A DNA stretch of 64,000 nt from PS1 clade bacterium (GCA_003331985.1 QOQK01000002.1:27986-91985), one strand, 5' to 3'; positions 17,134 to 29,943 are shown, numbered from the stretch's first letter. Numbers and translations: made by a program. Notes: generated by a model not told the origin, from the sequence alone.

Positions 17134-18330
17134 ATGCTTCAAACCAACCATGACTTACCTGACGGCGCAATAAAAAGCGCGAAAGGAAGCGTGGAAAATA
17201 CTGCAAATGATAAAATATTTTCTCCGTCTATTGCCGAACTGAAACTGACTGACTTCAGGTCGCATGCGAAAGCTCATATTGTTACCGGCAAGGGAATTGT
17301 TGTGCTGTCAGGCGATAATGGTGTCGGCAAAACCAATATTCTTGAAGCAATTTCTATGCTCGGCCCAGGGCGGGGTTTGCGAACTGCAAAACTAGCCGAG
17401 TTGGCGCGGCGGGATGGTGCGAATGCGTGGTCTGTGTCGGCGCTGGTGCGCACACAAGAAGAAGATATCCAAATTGGGGTAGGAATTGACCCTAATGCCG
17501 ATACTCGCCGGCTCCGCATTGACGGACAAAATGTCAAAGGGTTCGACCGTCTTACTGTGATGTTGCCTCAATTGTGGCTCACGCCGGCCATGGATAGGTT
17601 ATTTGTTGATGGCGCATCTGGTCGGCGTAAGTTCCTCGACCGCTATGCGTTGGGTCTGTCGCCGCAACATGCAAAAATGTCTCAGGATTATGAGCGCGCC
17701 ATGCGTGAGCGTAATCGCCTTTTACAAGAAGACCCGTCTTCCGATAGTTGGCTTAAGAGTCTGGAAAGCAATATGGCGGTATCGGGTGTTGCGATTGCTG
17801 ATGCCCGCCTAACCGCACTGGATGCATTGGCGTCAGGGTTACAGCATAGCCATGATGCTTTCCCCGAAGCTGAAATTGCACTTGAAGGCTGGATCGAAGC
17901 CGCTTTACGGCAAGACTCGGCGCTGGATGTTGAAGATGCTTTCCGTTTGCATTTGAAGAAAGCGCGGGGGCTTGATGCCTCTGTTGGGCGAACACTTGAA
18001 GGGCCGCATCGCAGCGATTTAATCGTCCGTCATAAGGGTAAAGATATGCCCGCATCTGATTGCTCGACGGGTGAACAAAAAGCTCTGCTTGTCGGGTTGG
18101 TTCTGGCGCAAGCACGCGTTATGTCGGGTGAGACCGGGCGCGTACCACTTTTATTGCTGGATGAAGTTGCCGCCCATCTGGATGGTACACGCCGGGCCGC
18201 GCTGATTGAGGTAATCGAGAACCTTGGCGCACAGGCCTGGATTACCGGAACTGATCCAGCGGTTTTTCAGCAGATTGCGTTTACAGGAACACACTTAACT
18301 TTTGACGGGCAGCTCATCAAGAACGCCTGA
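17134..18330 (+). CDS. recF: DNA replication and repair protein RecF
   Basis: SMC-like ATPase that helps load RecA at gaps. Walker A is LSGDNGVGKTNILEAIS, the ABC signature is CSTGEQKALLVGLVLAQ, and Walker B is VPLLLLDEVAAHLD. Relative to typical RecF, which begins close to the L-T-D-F-R motif, this ORF has about 35 extra N-terminal residues. The track uses TTG 17125 overlapping the dnaN stop; ATG 17134 is annotated here, and GTG 17191 is an alternative that would give a standard-length protein. Confidence 0.92.
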   Translation: MLQTNHDLPDGAIKSAKGSVENTANDKIFSPSIAELKLTDFRSHAKAHIVTGKGIVVLSGDNGVGKTNILEAISMLGPGRGLRTAKLAELARRDGANAWSVSALVRTQEEDIQIGVGIDPNADTRRLRIDGQNVKGFDRLTVMLPQLWLTPAMDRLFVDGASGRRKFLDRYALGLSPQHAKMSQDYERAMRERNRLLQEDPSSDSWLKSLESNMAVSGVAIADARLTALDALASGLQHSHDAFPEAEIALEGWIEAALRQDSALDVEDAFRLHLKKARGLDASVGRTLEGPHRSDLIVRHKGKDMPASDCSTGEQKALLVGLVLAQARVMSGETGRVPLLLLDEVAAHLDGTRRAALIEVIENLGAQAWITGTDPAVFQQIAFTGTHLTFDGQLIKNA

Positions 18331-18333
18331 TAA

Positions 18334-21437
<3,104 letters not shown>

Positions 21438-21486
21438 CGCTTATTCTATGCTACAGAATGATGAACAGTGTCAATGAGAAGTACAA

Positions 21487-22101
21487 ATGCTTGATAAGGA
21501 TGTCACGGCCATGCAATTGGATAGCCTTGAAAACATAAAAAAAGGTTTTCGGTCACTTCGGACCTTTGGTTTCTGCCTCTGCCTTACAATATTAACCGTT
21601 CCGTTGAAGGCCAATGCTCAAGGTTTTGGTAAGGAAAGTGACATGGTTAAGGGCGCAAAAAATAATAGCGTCGGCGTCATGGAGCGCGGATTTATTGAAG
21701 GTCACAGCCCCAATAGTCGAAGCCGAGAAGGTGATCCTGTGCTCGTTATTGTTGCAGAAAATGGTTATGAACTTGGTGTTAGGTATCTGATTTCAAGAGG
21801 GGCTAGGGTCAATGACCGCGGCCTCAATAATCGGACGCCGCTTGGGGTAGCTGCAGCGGCAGGTCATTCAGCTATCCTCGAACATTTGCTAAAAGGAGGT
21901 GCAGACCCTGATAAAACCGGTCTGCGACGTGAAGTGCCGCTTATTAGAGCCGCACGAAATGGTCACCTTGAGGCTGTGAAGGTGTTGATAGAAAACGGCG
22001 CTTATCCTGATGATACGGATTTAACCGGTCGGACGGCACTCGATTGGGCACGTGAACAACGCCATCGGAAAATTGTCTCTTATTTAGAAGCTCAAGAGTA
22101 A
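21487..22101 (+). CDS. Periplasmic ankyrin-repeat protein
   Basis: A 204-aa protein with an N-terminal export signal (FGFCLCLTILTVPLKANAQ) and about four ankyrin repeats from residue ~75: GDPVLVIVAENGYELGVRYLISRGA, RTPLGVAAAAGHSAILEHLLKGGA, EVPLIRAARNGHLEAVKVLIENGA, RTALDWAREQRHRKIVSYLEA. Such repeats bind proteins. Its TAA stop is followed immediately by the regB ATG with no spacer, so it is probably co-translated with RegB and may act on the periplasmic side of the sensor or of oxidase assembly. That role is inference. Confidence 0.8.
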   Translation: MLDKDVTAMQLDSLENIKKGFRSLRTFGFCLCLTILTVPLKANAQGFGKESDMVKGAKNNSVGVMERGFIEGHSPNSRSREGDPVLVIVAENGYELGVRYLISRGARVNDRGLNNRTPLGVAAAAGHSAILEHLLKGGADPDKTGLRREVPLIRAARNGHLEAVKVLIENGAYPDDTDLTGRTALDWAREQRHRKIVSYLEAQE

Positions 22102-23442
22102 ATGTCTGAAAAAATCGCTGACGCTAACTTTTATGGTGGTACTCGCCAATCAGCTCAGTTTTTGACCCGTGATGCTGGGGTGCTTTTGCGGGTGCAAACA
22201 CTGCTACGTTGGCTGGCGGTTTCTGGTCAATCGGTAACAATTTTTATTGTCGGTTTTGTGCTTGAGTACCAAATGCCACTTTTGTCGTGTATTGGGCTGG
22301 TCTTAATGTCTGTGGCGGTCAATATCGGTCTTTGGCTTTATTATCCATCCAATTATCGTCTATCGCCAAAATTTGCCGCAGCCTATCTGTTGTATGATTT
22401 ACTGCAGTTGACTGCGCTTTTATTTATGACTGGCGGTCTTGCTAATCCTTTTATTGTGATGATCCTTGCGCCCGTGACTGTCTCCGCAACGGTTTTGACT
22501 GCTAGAGCCACTTTGTTGTTGGTGGGTATGTCTTGTGCGGTTATCAGCCTTTTGGCTTATTTCCATATGCCGTTGCCCTGGAAAGGGGAGCCGCCGAATT
22601 TTCCTGAAATTTATCTGCTTGGCGTTTGGGCGGCATTGATGCTTGGTTTGGCATTTATTTCGGCTTACGTCTGGCGCATTAGCCATGAGGGACGTCGGAT
22701 GAGTGCAGCGAGTACGGCCTTGCAACAAGTGCTTGCCCGTGAGCACAGATTATCTGCCTTGGATGGATTGGCTGCCGCTGCCGCGCATCAGCTTGGGACA
22801 CCACTTGGGACAATCGGTCTGATAGCTAAGGAATTACAATCTAGTCCACTCGTTGACAGTGAGTTAGCAGAGGATTTGCAATCTTTGCTCACCGAAACCA
22901 AACGTTGCAAGGAAATACTGTCCTCTCTAACCACACAATCTGATCAGGGAGACACTATTTTTTCTCGTATGTCCCTGTCTGCGCTTATACAGGAAGCCAT
23001 TGATGAGGCTGGCGGGCATGATAAGGATATCTTCGTAAAGATTGAGCCTGAGGACATATCCGAGCCTTATGTTATCCGACAGCCTGAAATTATTTATGGT
23101 CTAGGAAATCTCATTGAGAATGCGGGAGAATTTGCAATAAATTCGGTCGCTGTTACGTCCAAGATTGAGGCGCAAAGTATTGAAATTTGTGTGTCTGATG
23201 ACGGGCCGGGCTTTGCCTATGACATTCTTCCCCGATTGGGTGAGCCTTGGTTGACCTCGCGTCCGGCTTCGGGCGATATGACGGCGCAATCCGGCATGGG
23301 TTTAGGGTTTTTTATTGCCAAAACTTTGCTGGAGAGAACCGGTGGACAAGTCGTGGCGACAAATAAAACATCACCTGAAAAGGGGGCAATGATCAAAGTA
23401 AAATGGTCACGAGCAGTTTTAGAGACCATTCCGGAAGCTTGA
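22102..23442 (+). CDS. regB: RegB/PrrB redox sensor histidine kinase
   Basis: A 446-aa sensor kinase with six membrane segments in the first ~195 residues. The RegB heptapeptide GGLANPF (111-117) linked to quinone sensing is intact. The H-box ALDGLAAAAAHQLGTPLGTI carries the phosphorylated His229, and the redox-active cysteine of the family corresponds to C269 in KRCKEIL. The kinase domain ends with G-boxes SDDGPGFAY and SGMGLGFFIAKTLLERTGG. It controls respiration and redox balance through RegA. Directly downstream of the ankyrin gene. Confidence 0.94.
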   Translation: MSEKIADANFYGGTRQSAQFLTRDAGVLLRVQTLLRWLAVSGQSVTIFIVGFVLEYQMPLLSCIGLVLMSVAVNIGLWLYYPSNYRLSPKFAAAYLLYDLLQLTALLFMTGGLANPFIVMILAPVTVSATVLTARATLLLVGMSCAVISLLAYFHMPLPWKGEPPNFPEIYLLGVWAALMLGLAFISAYVWRISHEGRRMSAASTALQQVLAREHRLSALDGLAAAAAHQLGTPLGTIGLIAKELQSSPLVDSELAEDLQSLLTETKRCKEILSSLTTQSDQGDTIFSRMSLSALIQEAIDEAGGHDKDIFVKIEPEDISEPYVIRQPEIIYGLGNLIENAGEFAINSVAVTSKIEAQSIEICVSDDGPGFAYDILPRLGEPWLTSRPASGDMTAQSGMGLGFFIAKTLLERTGGQVVATNKTSPEKGAMIKVKWSRAVLETIPEA

Positions 23443-23487
23443 AATAGCGATAATCACCAGAAGTTTCCAGAACCATTAGCTGCAAAT

Positions 23488-23515
23488 TTGCGTATTGAGT
23501 TTGTTAACCTATATA
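23488..23515 (+). promoter_or_regulatory. Candidate regA promoter
   Basis: TTGCGT (23488-23493) and TATATA (23510-23515) are separated by 16 bp. A short palindrome GCAAATTTGC (23482-23491) overlaps the -35. The -10 lies just upstream of ATG 23517, so transcripts would begin near that codon; this favours translation from GTG 23550. Confidence 0.45.
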
Positions 23516-23549
23516 TATGTTAGAACCTTCATCGGTTAATGAGGATATT

Positions 23550-24116
23550 GTGACTGATATTGCGCAAGATACGGAAGAAATCATACTCCCAGAGGGTAAA
23601 ACCATGCTTCTGGTTGACGACGACCTGCCATGGTTGACTCGGCTTGCCCGTGCTATGGAGCGCCGTGGGTATATCGTCAGTATTGCTGATAATGTGGCTG
23701 AGGGATTGGTGCTGGCTAAAAGCGTCAAGCCTGCCTACGCCGTCGTGGATATGCGTCTTCAGGATGGTAATGGTATGGATGTTATTGAAGCCGTCCAACA
23801 GGTGAACCCTGATGGGCGTGTGATTATGCTCACCGGTTATGGTAATATCACAACTGCTGTTGAGGCTGTTAAAAAGGGAGCAGTGGATTATCTCGCCAAG
23901 CCTGCCGATGCTGATGAGATCGAAGCGGCTCTTACGGTAAATGGCGCATCCAAACCAAAACCACCTGAAAACCCTATGTCTGCAGACCGAGTCAGGTGGG
24001 AGCATATTCAGCGTGTATATGAACTTTGCGACCGCAATGTTTCTGAGACGGCTCGGCGGTTAAATATGCATCGCCGCACGTTACAAAGAATTCTCGCTAA
24101 ACGCGCCCCCCGATAA
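23550..24116 (+). CDS. regA: RegA/PrrA global redox response regulator
   Basis: Response regulator partner of RegB. The receiver domain has the acidic pair LLVDDDLPWLTRLARAMERRGY, the phosphoacceptor Asp in AVVDMRLQDGNG, and the Thr/Lys of MLTGYGNITTAVEAVKKGAVDYLAKPAD. A proline-rich linker (KPPENPMSADRVRWEH) leads to the Fis-type helix-turn-helix NVSETARRLNMHRRTLQRILAKR, which is nearly invariant in RegA. GTG 23550 has GAGGA five bases upstream and gives 188 aa, close to the usual ~184; the track's ATG 23517 lacks a ribosome-binding site. Confidence 0.94.
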   Translation: MTDIAQDTEEIILPEGKTMLLVDDDLPWLTRLARAMERRGYIVSIADNVAEGLVLAKSVKPAYAVVDMRLQDGNGMDVIEAVQQVNPDGRVIMLTGYGNITTAVEAVKKGAVDYLAKPADADEIEAALTVNGASKPKPPENPMSADRVRWEHIQRVYELCDRNVSETARRLNMHRRTLQRILAKRAPR

Positions 24117-24137
24117 ATTATTTAAAGATTAAAGCTG

Positions 24138-25166
24138 TTAGGCTCGTTTCTCGTGCAAAGGGGTGGGGGGACGACTATTTGTTGGTTCTTTATCCAAGGC
24201 CGGCTCTTCAAAAGCCGCAAGCGCCTCGATACCCAATTTGGACATCAGGGCGGCATCCTTATCGCGTCCCGGATTGTCAGTAGTCAGCAGCTCATCACCG
24301 ACAAAAATTGAATTTGCACCGGCAAAGAAACACAGTGCTTGCATTTCATCTGACATTTCTTCACGCCCTGCCGAAAGTCTCACAGTAGATCGGGGCATCA
24401 TTATGCGAGCGACAGCGATACAGCGAACAAAGTCAATTGAATGGGGAAGATTGACATTTTCTAGCTTAGTACCGGGAATGGCAATGAGCTGGTTAATCGG
24501 AATGGAGTCCGGGTGAGTGGCAAGATTTGCCAGTGTGCGAAGCATCTCAGCCCGATCAAGTATTTTTTCTCCCATCCCGATAATGCCGCCACAGCAGACT
24601 TTCATGCCGCTATCTCTCACAACATCAAGCGTATCAAGGCGATCTTGGAAGGTTCTGGTGGTGATGATTTCACCGTAAAATTCTTCGGAGGTATCAATGT
24701 TGTGATTATAATAATCTAACCCGGCGTCAGCCAGTTCTTTGGCTTGCTCCTCAGTCAGCATGCCGAGTGTTGCGCATGTTTCCATCCCCATGTCCCGCAC
24801 GCCGCTTATCATAGCCTTAAGGTTTTCCATATCCCGGTCTTTGGGGGAGCGCCATGCCGCGCCCATGCAATAGCGTGTTGCGCCGCCTTCTTTGGCTTTG
24901 CGGGCTTCGCTCAAAACTTCTTCAACAGCCATTAGTTTGCTGGCGCCCAAATCTGACTCGGCAAATGCCGATTGGCTGCAATAGCCACAATCCTCTGGAC
25001 ACCCACCTGTTTTAATAGATAGAAGCTGGCACATTTGCACTTCATTCGGATTGAAAAATTTCCGATGAATTGTCTGGGCCTCAAAAATCAGATCATTAAA
25101 AGGGAGGTCAAAAAGGGCCTGCACTTCTTCCGCAGTCCAATCATGGCGTATTATTTGAGTGGTCAT
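24138..25166 (-). CDS. bioB: Biotin synthase
   Basis: Radical-SAM enzyme that inserts sulfur into dethiobiotin. The [4Fe-4S]/SAM motif is [26 protein letters not shown] and [17 protein letters not shown] are conserved BioB stretches. The ORF track extends it 70 residues upstream into the divergent GIY-YIG gene; ATG 25166 ([10 protein letters not shown]) has GAGG upstream and gives the normal 342 aa. No other bio gene is nearby. Confidence 0.94.
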   Translation of the reverse strand: MTTQIIRHDWTAEEVQALFDLPFNDLIFEAQTIHRKFFNPNEVQMCQLLSIKTGGCPEDCGYCSQSAFAESDLGASKLMAVEEVLSEARKAKEGGATRYCMGAAWRSPKDRDMENLKAMISGVRDMGMETCATLGMLTEEQAKELADAGLDYYNHNIDTSEEFYGEIITTRTFQDRLDTLDVVRDSGMKVCCGGIIGMGEKILDRAEMLRTLANLATHPDSIPINQLIAIPGTKLENVNLPHSIDFVRCIAVARIMMPRSTVRLSAGREEMSDEMQALCFFAGANSIFVGDELLTTDNPGRDKDAALMSKLGIEALAAFEEPALDKEPTNSRPPTPLHEKRA

Positions 25167-25253
25167 ATCTACCTCTTTTGTGATTAGCCAATTTACGATT
25201 TTTAGGTGATTATGCAAGCCTAGTGCTCGATTATGCCTTAGAAAGATGAGCCA

Positions 25254-25568
25254 ATGGATACATCCAATAAAATGGACGGAAAAGCAAAAGTGAAGCCTTG
25301 CTATGCCTATGTGCTTGGCTCGTGGTCCGATTGCGCCAAGGGCGGGAGTCCGCGTCTTTATTCCGGTTGGACGCATGATCTTGAAAAACGACTAGCAGCC
25401 CACAACGCCGGAAAAGGCGCTAAGGCCACCAGAGGCCGAGACTGGCAGATTTTACATTTTGAAACATTTAAAACTCGTGGGGCAGCAATGTCTCGTGAGG
25501 CCGAGCTAAAAAAAACCCTTAAAACCAATCGATCTTTGCGCCAAGAGATGTTCGCCCGCAAAGATTAG
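25254..25568 (+). CDS. GIY-YIG nuclease-fold protein
   Basis: A 104-aa small protein with the GIY-YIG fold, here [10 protein letters not shown]...[31 protein letters not shown], followed by [21 protein letters not shown] with the catalytic-type Arg and Glu. It resembles the stand-alone UPF0213/YhbQ-like group, whose cellular role is unclear; DNA damage processing has been proposed for relatives. Divergent from bioB with an 87-bp gap. Confidence 0.82.
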   Translation: MDTSNKMDGKAKVKPCYAYVLGSWSDCAKGGSPRLYSGWTHDLEKRLAAHNAGKGAKATRGRDWQILHFETFKTRGAAMSREAELKKTLKTNRSLRQEMFARKD

Positions 25569-25600
25569 TGCTCCCTCAGGCTTATATGGTTAAAGTGTCT

Positions 25601-26401
25601 TCAAATAGCCTCAAAAGCTGTTACGTCTAACCAGCCAAAATCGTCTGAAAGGAAGTGAATATTGTTCCCTGTGCGGTGACGTTCCATCGCGCAGAGAGAC
25701 CAGTTATTACTTATCTTCATACCCAGTAATTTACTTAAAGATGAAGCGTCATAGCGTTGGATTTTATCCATTTTGATATAGTCCCGGATAAGGTTAAATA
25801 CCTTCGAGCCGATAATGTTCGCCGCTTCGTTCATGCCACTTTCCCGCAAATGGTCGAAAATGGCATATTGAGGCTTTATGGCTGTAACAAAATTTTTCAG
25901 AATATCAGGTGTTAGATAGTAGCTGATGCCTTCCATAATCAAAAAAGTTGGTCTGTGCTGTTGCCAACCGGCGCGTTTTAATTTGTCGATAATTGATGAA
26001 GCGTCGGCAAGATCGCCCTCAATAAGATGAAGTCTTGGATTGCTGATTAACTCTGCTTTTATGGACATTTGTTCGCGGTCAATTTCAAAAATGTCTAACC
26101 CTTTATGGCGTTGCGTCACTTCCAACCCCAGCGGGTCAAGACCCGCGGCACCTGATATGATTTGCATTGAAGGGTTTTTAGCCAAAGTTTCATTGATATG
26201 ATGGAGGATCATGTGCTTGCGATTGAAAATGACTTCCGCATATTCCGGCCAAATTGCGTTACAAGCTTCATGTAGGCTCTGTCCGGCTGACAGGTCGAGG
26301 TGGGAAAGATAATCCTCTACAGCTTTGGAATGATAAACCTGACCCTGCAAAAAACGCAGTGCCAGAGCTGACGTCTCAGATAATTTTATAGATTCTACCA
26401 T
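25601..26401 (-). CDS. SAM-dependent methyltransferase, leucine carboxyl methyltransferase-like
   Basis: A 266-aa protein that looks like the LCM/TIGR00027 type of O-methyltransferase: SAM-binding segment MQIISGAAGLDPLGLEV, acidic strand end IFEIDREQM, and LIMEGISYYLTPDIL, which parallels the family's A-E-G-L-L-x-Y-L motif. The N-terminal ETSALALRFLQG is also typical. Substrate is unknown; in some bacteria such enzymes modify polyketides or small acids. The track's TTG start adds 12 residues; ATG 26401 is preferred. Neighbours give no pathway clue. Confidence 0.65.
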   Translation of the reverse strand: MVESIKLSETSALALRFLQGQVYHSKAVEDYLSHLDLSAGQSLHEACNAIWPEYAEVIFNRKHMILHHINETLAKNPSMQIISGAAGLDPLGLEVTQRHKGLDIFEIDREQMSIKAELISNPRLHLIEGDLADASSIIDKLKRAGWQQHRPTFLIMEGISYYLTPDILKNFVTAIKPQYAIFDHLRESGMNEAANIIGSKVFNLIRDYIKMDKIQRYDASSLSKLLGMKISNNWSLCAMERHRTGNNIHFLSDDFGWLDVTAFEAI

Positions 26402-26550
26402 TTTATTTTTCTTCTTTTGGTTGCCTGATAATACCAATAATTCTGATGGAATAAAAAATTGGTTTGTCCGTTAGGAGCTTTTATTGCGTCCGGTAGAATA
26501 TGTGTCTAGGTTGAGCGATAATGTGAAAATAGTTCAGGGGGACTTCGATT

Positions 26551-27714
26551 ATGAATAATGAAAAAGAATTCAGTCTGGTTGTGTATGGTGCCAGCGGCTT
26601 TACGGGGCGTCTGGTTGCCGAATACCTTGCTGCACAATATGGCGACAATCTGAAATGGGCTATGGCCGGTCGTAATGAAGAAAAGCTTAAATCGGTCAGA
26701 GAAGAAGTAGGTGCAGGTGATGTGCCGCTTATCATCGCTGACTCTGATGACGAGGCCTCTTTAAAAAGTATGGTCGCCCGGGCAGATGTTGTTCTAACAA
26801 CGACAGGGCCTTATCAGCTTTATGGGGAAGGTTTGCTCAAAGCCTGCGCCGAAGCGGGCACTCATTATGTTGATTTATGCGGTGAGCCGGGCTGGATGTA
26901 TGACATGATTGGTAAATATCAGGATACAGCCAGTAATAGCGGCGCCCGTCTTGTGTTTAGCTGTGGCTTTGACTCAGTGCCTTTTGATTTAGGTGTGCAA
27001 TATGTTCAAAAAGCCGCCATTGATAAATGGGATAATCCTGCAGGACGTGTCAGAGGTCGTGTCCGCGCAATGAATGGCGAGTTTTCTGGCGGTACGGCCG
27101 CGTCATTTAAGGCGACCGTGAAATCTTTAGAGACACGCCCAGAGCTTTTCAACGTGCTGATTGACCCTTTCAGTCTGGCGGGCAAGGCCGGCCCTGAGCA
27201 ACCTGCTGATAACAAGCCTTATGAAGATGATGTTTTGGGGGCATGGGTGGCGCCTTTTATCATGGCAGCGATTAACACCAAAAATGTTCACCGCTCAAAT
27301 GCTCTTATGGATTATGCCTATGGTGAGAATTTTCTTTATGATGAAATGATGGTGACTGGGTTTGGAGACGAAGGCAAAGCTGTTGCCGAATACGTCACCA
27401 AAGCTTCACCACTTGATGGTGATAATGTGCCTCAGCCTGGGGAGGGCCCGTCAAAGGAGAAGCGTGAGTCTGGGAATTATGATGTGCTGTTTCTAGCTGA
27501 AGGAGCAGATGGTTCTGTACTCAAAGCCTCCGTTAAAGGAGATATGGACCCTGGATATGGCTCAACCTCCAAAATGATTGCTGAGAGTGCCTTGTGCCTT
27601 GTGCAAGATTGTGGGGAACTTGGTGGAGGTATTTATACCGCTGCGTCCGCCATGGGAGATAAGCTTGTTACAAGACTTGAGGCCAATGCCGGCCTCACAT
27701 TTAGCATGGAATAA
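26551..27714 (+). CDS. Saccharopine dehydrogenase-like NAD(P)-binding oxidoreductase
   Basis: A 387-aa protein with N-terminal Rossmann motif VVYGASGFTGRLVAEYLA, then AMAGRNEEKL, TTGPYQLYGEGLLKACAEAGTHYVDLCGE and SCGFDSVPFDLG. These are characteristic of the family that includes mycobacterial trans-acting enoyl reductases and eukaryotic saccharopine dehydrogenase-like oxidoreductase. True saccharopine dehydrogenase activity is unlikely; a role in lipid metabolism is the usual guess. GGGGGA sits 8 bases before the ATG. A 77-bp inverted-repeat element follows its stop. Confidence 0.82.
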   Translation: MNNEKEFSLVVYGASGFTGRLVAEYLAAQYGDNLKWAMAGRNEEKLKSVREEVGAGDVPLIIADSDDEASLKSMVARADVVLTTTGPYQLYGEGLLKACAEAGTHYVDLCGEPGWMYDMIGKYQDTASNSGARLVFSCGFDSVPFDLGVQYVQKAAIDKWDNPAGRVRGRVRAMNGEFSGGTAASFKATVKSLETRPELFNVLIDPFSLAGKAGPEQPADNKPYEDDVLGAWVAPFIMAAINTKNVHRSNALMDYAYGENFLYDEMMVTGFGDEGKAVAEYVTKASPLDGDNVPQPGEGPSKEKRESGNYDVLFLAEGADGSVLKASVKGDMDPGYGSTSKMIAESALCLVQDCGELGGGIYTAASAMGDKLVTRLEANAGLTFSME

Positions 27715-27719
27715 TTAAA

Positions 27720-27796
27720 TAGGGAGACTGTTTTTAGTTTGAGGATGGTGGGGGGCGTCACTAATTTCCCCTTACTCACTTGGGACAGTCTCCCTA
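27720..27796. repeat. 77-bp element with perfect 12-bp terminal inverted repeats
   Basis: TAGGGAGACTGT (27720-27731) and its exact reverse complement ACAGTCTCCCTA (27785-27796) bound 53 bp. The outermost bases on each side are TA, compatible with insertion at a TA target. It may be a small non-autonomous transposable element (MITE) or an IS relic; alternatively a large hairpin between two convergent genes could end transcription, but no strong T-tract follows on either strand. Confidence 0.55.
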
Positions 27797-27819
27797 TAAT
27801 TTCCAGGCTTAGGGTATGC

Positions 27820-29907
27820 CTAGAAATTCCTGCGTAAAGAAACTCTTGCATTGAGAGGCTCCCCAACAGAAGCCTGGTGGCTACTGTGAGAATGCGGGAA
27901 GTACAACTCGTCAGTTAAATTTTCAACGTTAAGAGTAATCGTGGTTTCTTCAGAGACGTGGTAATATGCAGCTAAGTCAATCCGCTCATAATCAGGTAAC
28001 TTCCTTGAGGTATTATTATTACCAATAAAAGACTCATCCTGATATGTCATGCCAAGCCCTAAACCGAACTTGTCGTTAACATCATACATGCCCCAAAGAG
28101 AGAAGGTAGTCTCAGGTATCTCCCGAGGAGACCCACCTGAAGATGTCTCGCCCTCCATATTACTGTAACCAGCAGTTATAGATAATTTGTCTGATACATT
28201 GCCCTTTAGTTGCATCTCAAATCCGTCAACTGTCAGTCCAGTCACTTCTGAAGTTTCACCAGTTACGCTATCACGAACAGCTTGAACTTGTTCGCTGTCG
28301 AAGTAGCTGAGTGTGAAACTTAGGTCATCCTGAATGTCCCATTTGAAACCAATTTCAGTATTTTCAAATACATCGGGGTCAAGACGCGCGTTTGATGCAG
28401 ATAGTTTTTTAAATTGCTCACCAGATCTAGGCAAGAAACTTTCACTGTAGCTTACGAATAAAGATGTATTCTCTTGAGGTTTGAAAATTAAACCAGCTCG
28501 AGGAGAAAATTCCTCATCTTTTCTGGAAGTTGTGACAGCATCGTCAACGTCAACCACTGTAATGTCAAACGAGTCAAAGCGGCCGCCCAACATAATTTTA
28601 AACTGATCAGACAAATCAATCTGGTCTTGGATGAAGAAAGACGTGACTTTAATATCTGATGTTGTTTTGTTACTTAGGTCGGTTGTGAAGTCTACAGAAC
28701 TTGCCTGCCCAGCGGCATTGGTAGCAAAGTTCATTGGTCTGGTTACGTTGAAAGTCTCATTATCGTCTTGAGTATTTGAAAAATATGTATTGAAACGGAA
28801 ATTTTTATTTTCAGTGTCAACTTGTTCTGCACCAAGTAAAACAGTATGGCCGATGCTTCCCGTATTGAATTCACTAACTAAATTACCTGAAACTATAAAG
28901 TTATTGCGTTCTGTAGGGTCACGATAACCATCCATTGTTACAATATTTGTGGTGGCGTCATATCCAGATGCATAGAGATTTTGGTACATTTTCTCAAAAT
29001 CGCTATGTTGCACAACAATATTACCCTTCAGGGTGTCAGAGAATTCGTGGCTCAGGATACCCTTAACAATGTCAGCCTTTAAAGTTGTGACGTTTATATC
29101 AGGGTCACCAAAAGTAATTTTTTCGAACGCTTCTACAGGCACTCCACTAGCGGTCGGCACACCTCTATCGATAAATCTTTCATGATTTGCGTGTTCATAG
29201 GAAAGATCTAAAGAAGTTTTCTCACCGAGTTGAATTTTGAGAGTTGGGTTGAAGCCATACCTGTCGCCATCATAATAGTCCCTATGGTTTTCCAGGTAAT
29301 CATTGTGAGCATTGACCCTTAATGCCATGTTGTCACTTAGTGGGGTATTGAAGTCAAAAGAAAAATCATATGCTCCGAATGTGTCAAAACCTAAATCGAT
29401 CGACCCAAATTCCTCACCTATTTGACCTTTTTTTGTCACACGGTTAACTATACCGCCTGTTCCGCCTCTCCCGAAAAGTAGGGCATTGGGTCCGCGCAAG
29501 ATTTCTACTTGCTCTAAGTTATATAGTGAGCGGTAATACTGAACATCGTCCCTGATGCCGTCCATATAGAAGTCAGCAGTAGAGCGCACACCTCTAAAAA
29601 CTATTGCATCACGGTGGCCTTCGCCCTGTGATGTGTTCACACCTGGTGTATATCTAGCTATATCGCCAATAGAACGGAATCCCTGCGATCTGATATCTTC
29701 ATCAGTTATAATAGATAAACTTTGAGGAACGTTAAGGATTGGAACTGGTGTTTTAAGAGAATTAACCTGATCCGAATAAAGAACTTTACCCTTAACAATA
29801 ATTTCATCAGTCGTTTGGGCTAAAGTAATAGTATGGCCAAAAGCCAACAATACTAAGCAACTTGCAAAACTTCTTAAAAGTCTTAAGGATATTAAATTAT
29901 ATTTCAT
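27820..29907 (-). CDS. TonB-dependent siderophore receptor
   Basis: A 695-aa outer-membrane receptor that imports a ferric siderophore using TonB energy. Signal peptide LRSFASCLVLLAFGHTITLAQ, plug domain (VPQSLSIITDEDIRSQGF, VFRGVRSTADFYMDGIRDDVQYYRSLYNLEQVEILRGPNALLFGRGGTGGIVN) and a 22-strand barrel ending in the terminal Phe (NARVSLRRNF). GPNALLFGRGGTGG is typical of catecholate/hydroxamate receptors. Start moved from 30048 to ATG 29907, preceded by AAGGAAA. It looks more AT-rich than its neighbours, and has no adjacent TonB or ABC uptake genes, suggesting acquisition as a single gene. Candidate iron boxes lie upstream. Confidence 0.93.
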   Translation of the reverse strand: MKYNLISLRLLRSFASCLVLLAFGHTITLAQTTDEIIVKGKVLYSDQVNSLKTPVPILNVPQSLSIITDEDIRSQGFRSIGDIARYTPGVNTSQGEGHRDAIVFRGVRSTADFYMDGIRDDVQYYRSLYNLEQVEILRGPNALLFGRGGTGGIVNRVTKKGQIGEEFGSIDLGFDTFGAYDFSFDFNTPLSDNMALRVNAHNDYLENHRDYYDGDRYGFNPTLKIQLGEKTSLDLSYEHANHERFIDRGVPTASGVPVEAFEKITFGDPDINVTTLKADIVKGILSHEFSDTLKGNIVVQHSDFEKMYQNLYASGYDATTNIVTMDGYRDPTERNNFIVSGNLVSEFNTGSIGHTVLLGAEQVDTENKNFRFNTYFSNTQDDNETFNVTRPMNFATNAAGQASSVDFTTDLSNKTTSDIKVTSFFIQDQIDLSDQFKIMLGGRFDSFDITVVDVDDAVTTSRKDEEFSPRAGLIFKPQENTSLFVSYSESFLPRSGEQFKKLSASNARLDPDVFENTEIGFKWDIQDDLSFTLSYFDSEQVQAVRDSVTGETSEVTGLTVDGFEMQLKGNVSDKLSITAGYSNMEGETSSGGSPREIPETTFSLWGMYDVNDKFGLGLGMTYQDESFIGNNNTSRKLPDYERIDLAAYYHVSEETTITLNVENLTDELYFPHSHSSHQASVGEPLNARVSLRRNF

Positions 29908-29943
29908 TTGCACAATTTCCTTCATATAGCATAAGCCGTGTAC

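Noticed and set aside
25167-25376. 70-residue N-terminal extension of BioB in the ORF track
   Set aside because: It lacks BioB similarity, covers the divergent GIY-YIG gene start, and a proper ribosome site precedes ATG 25166.
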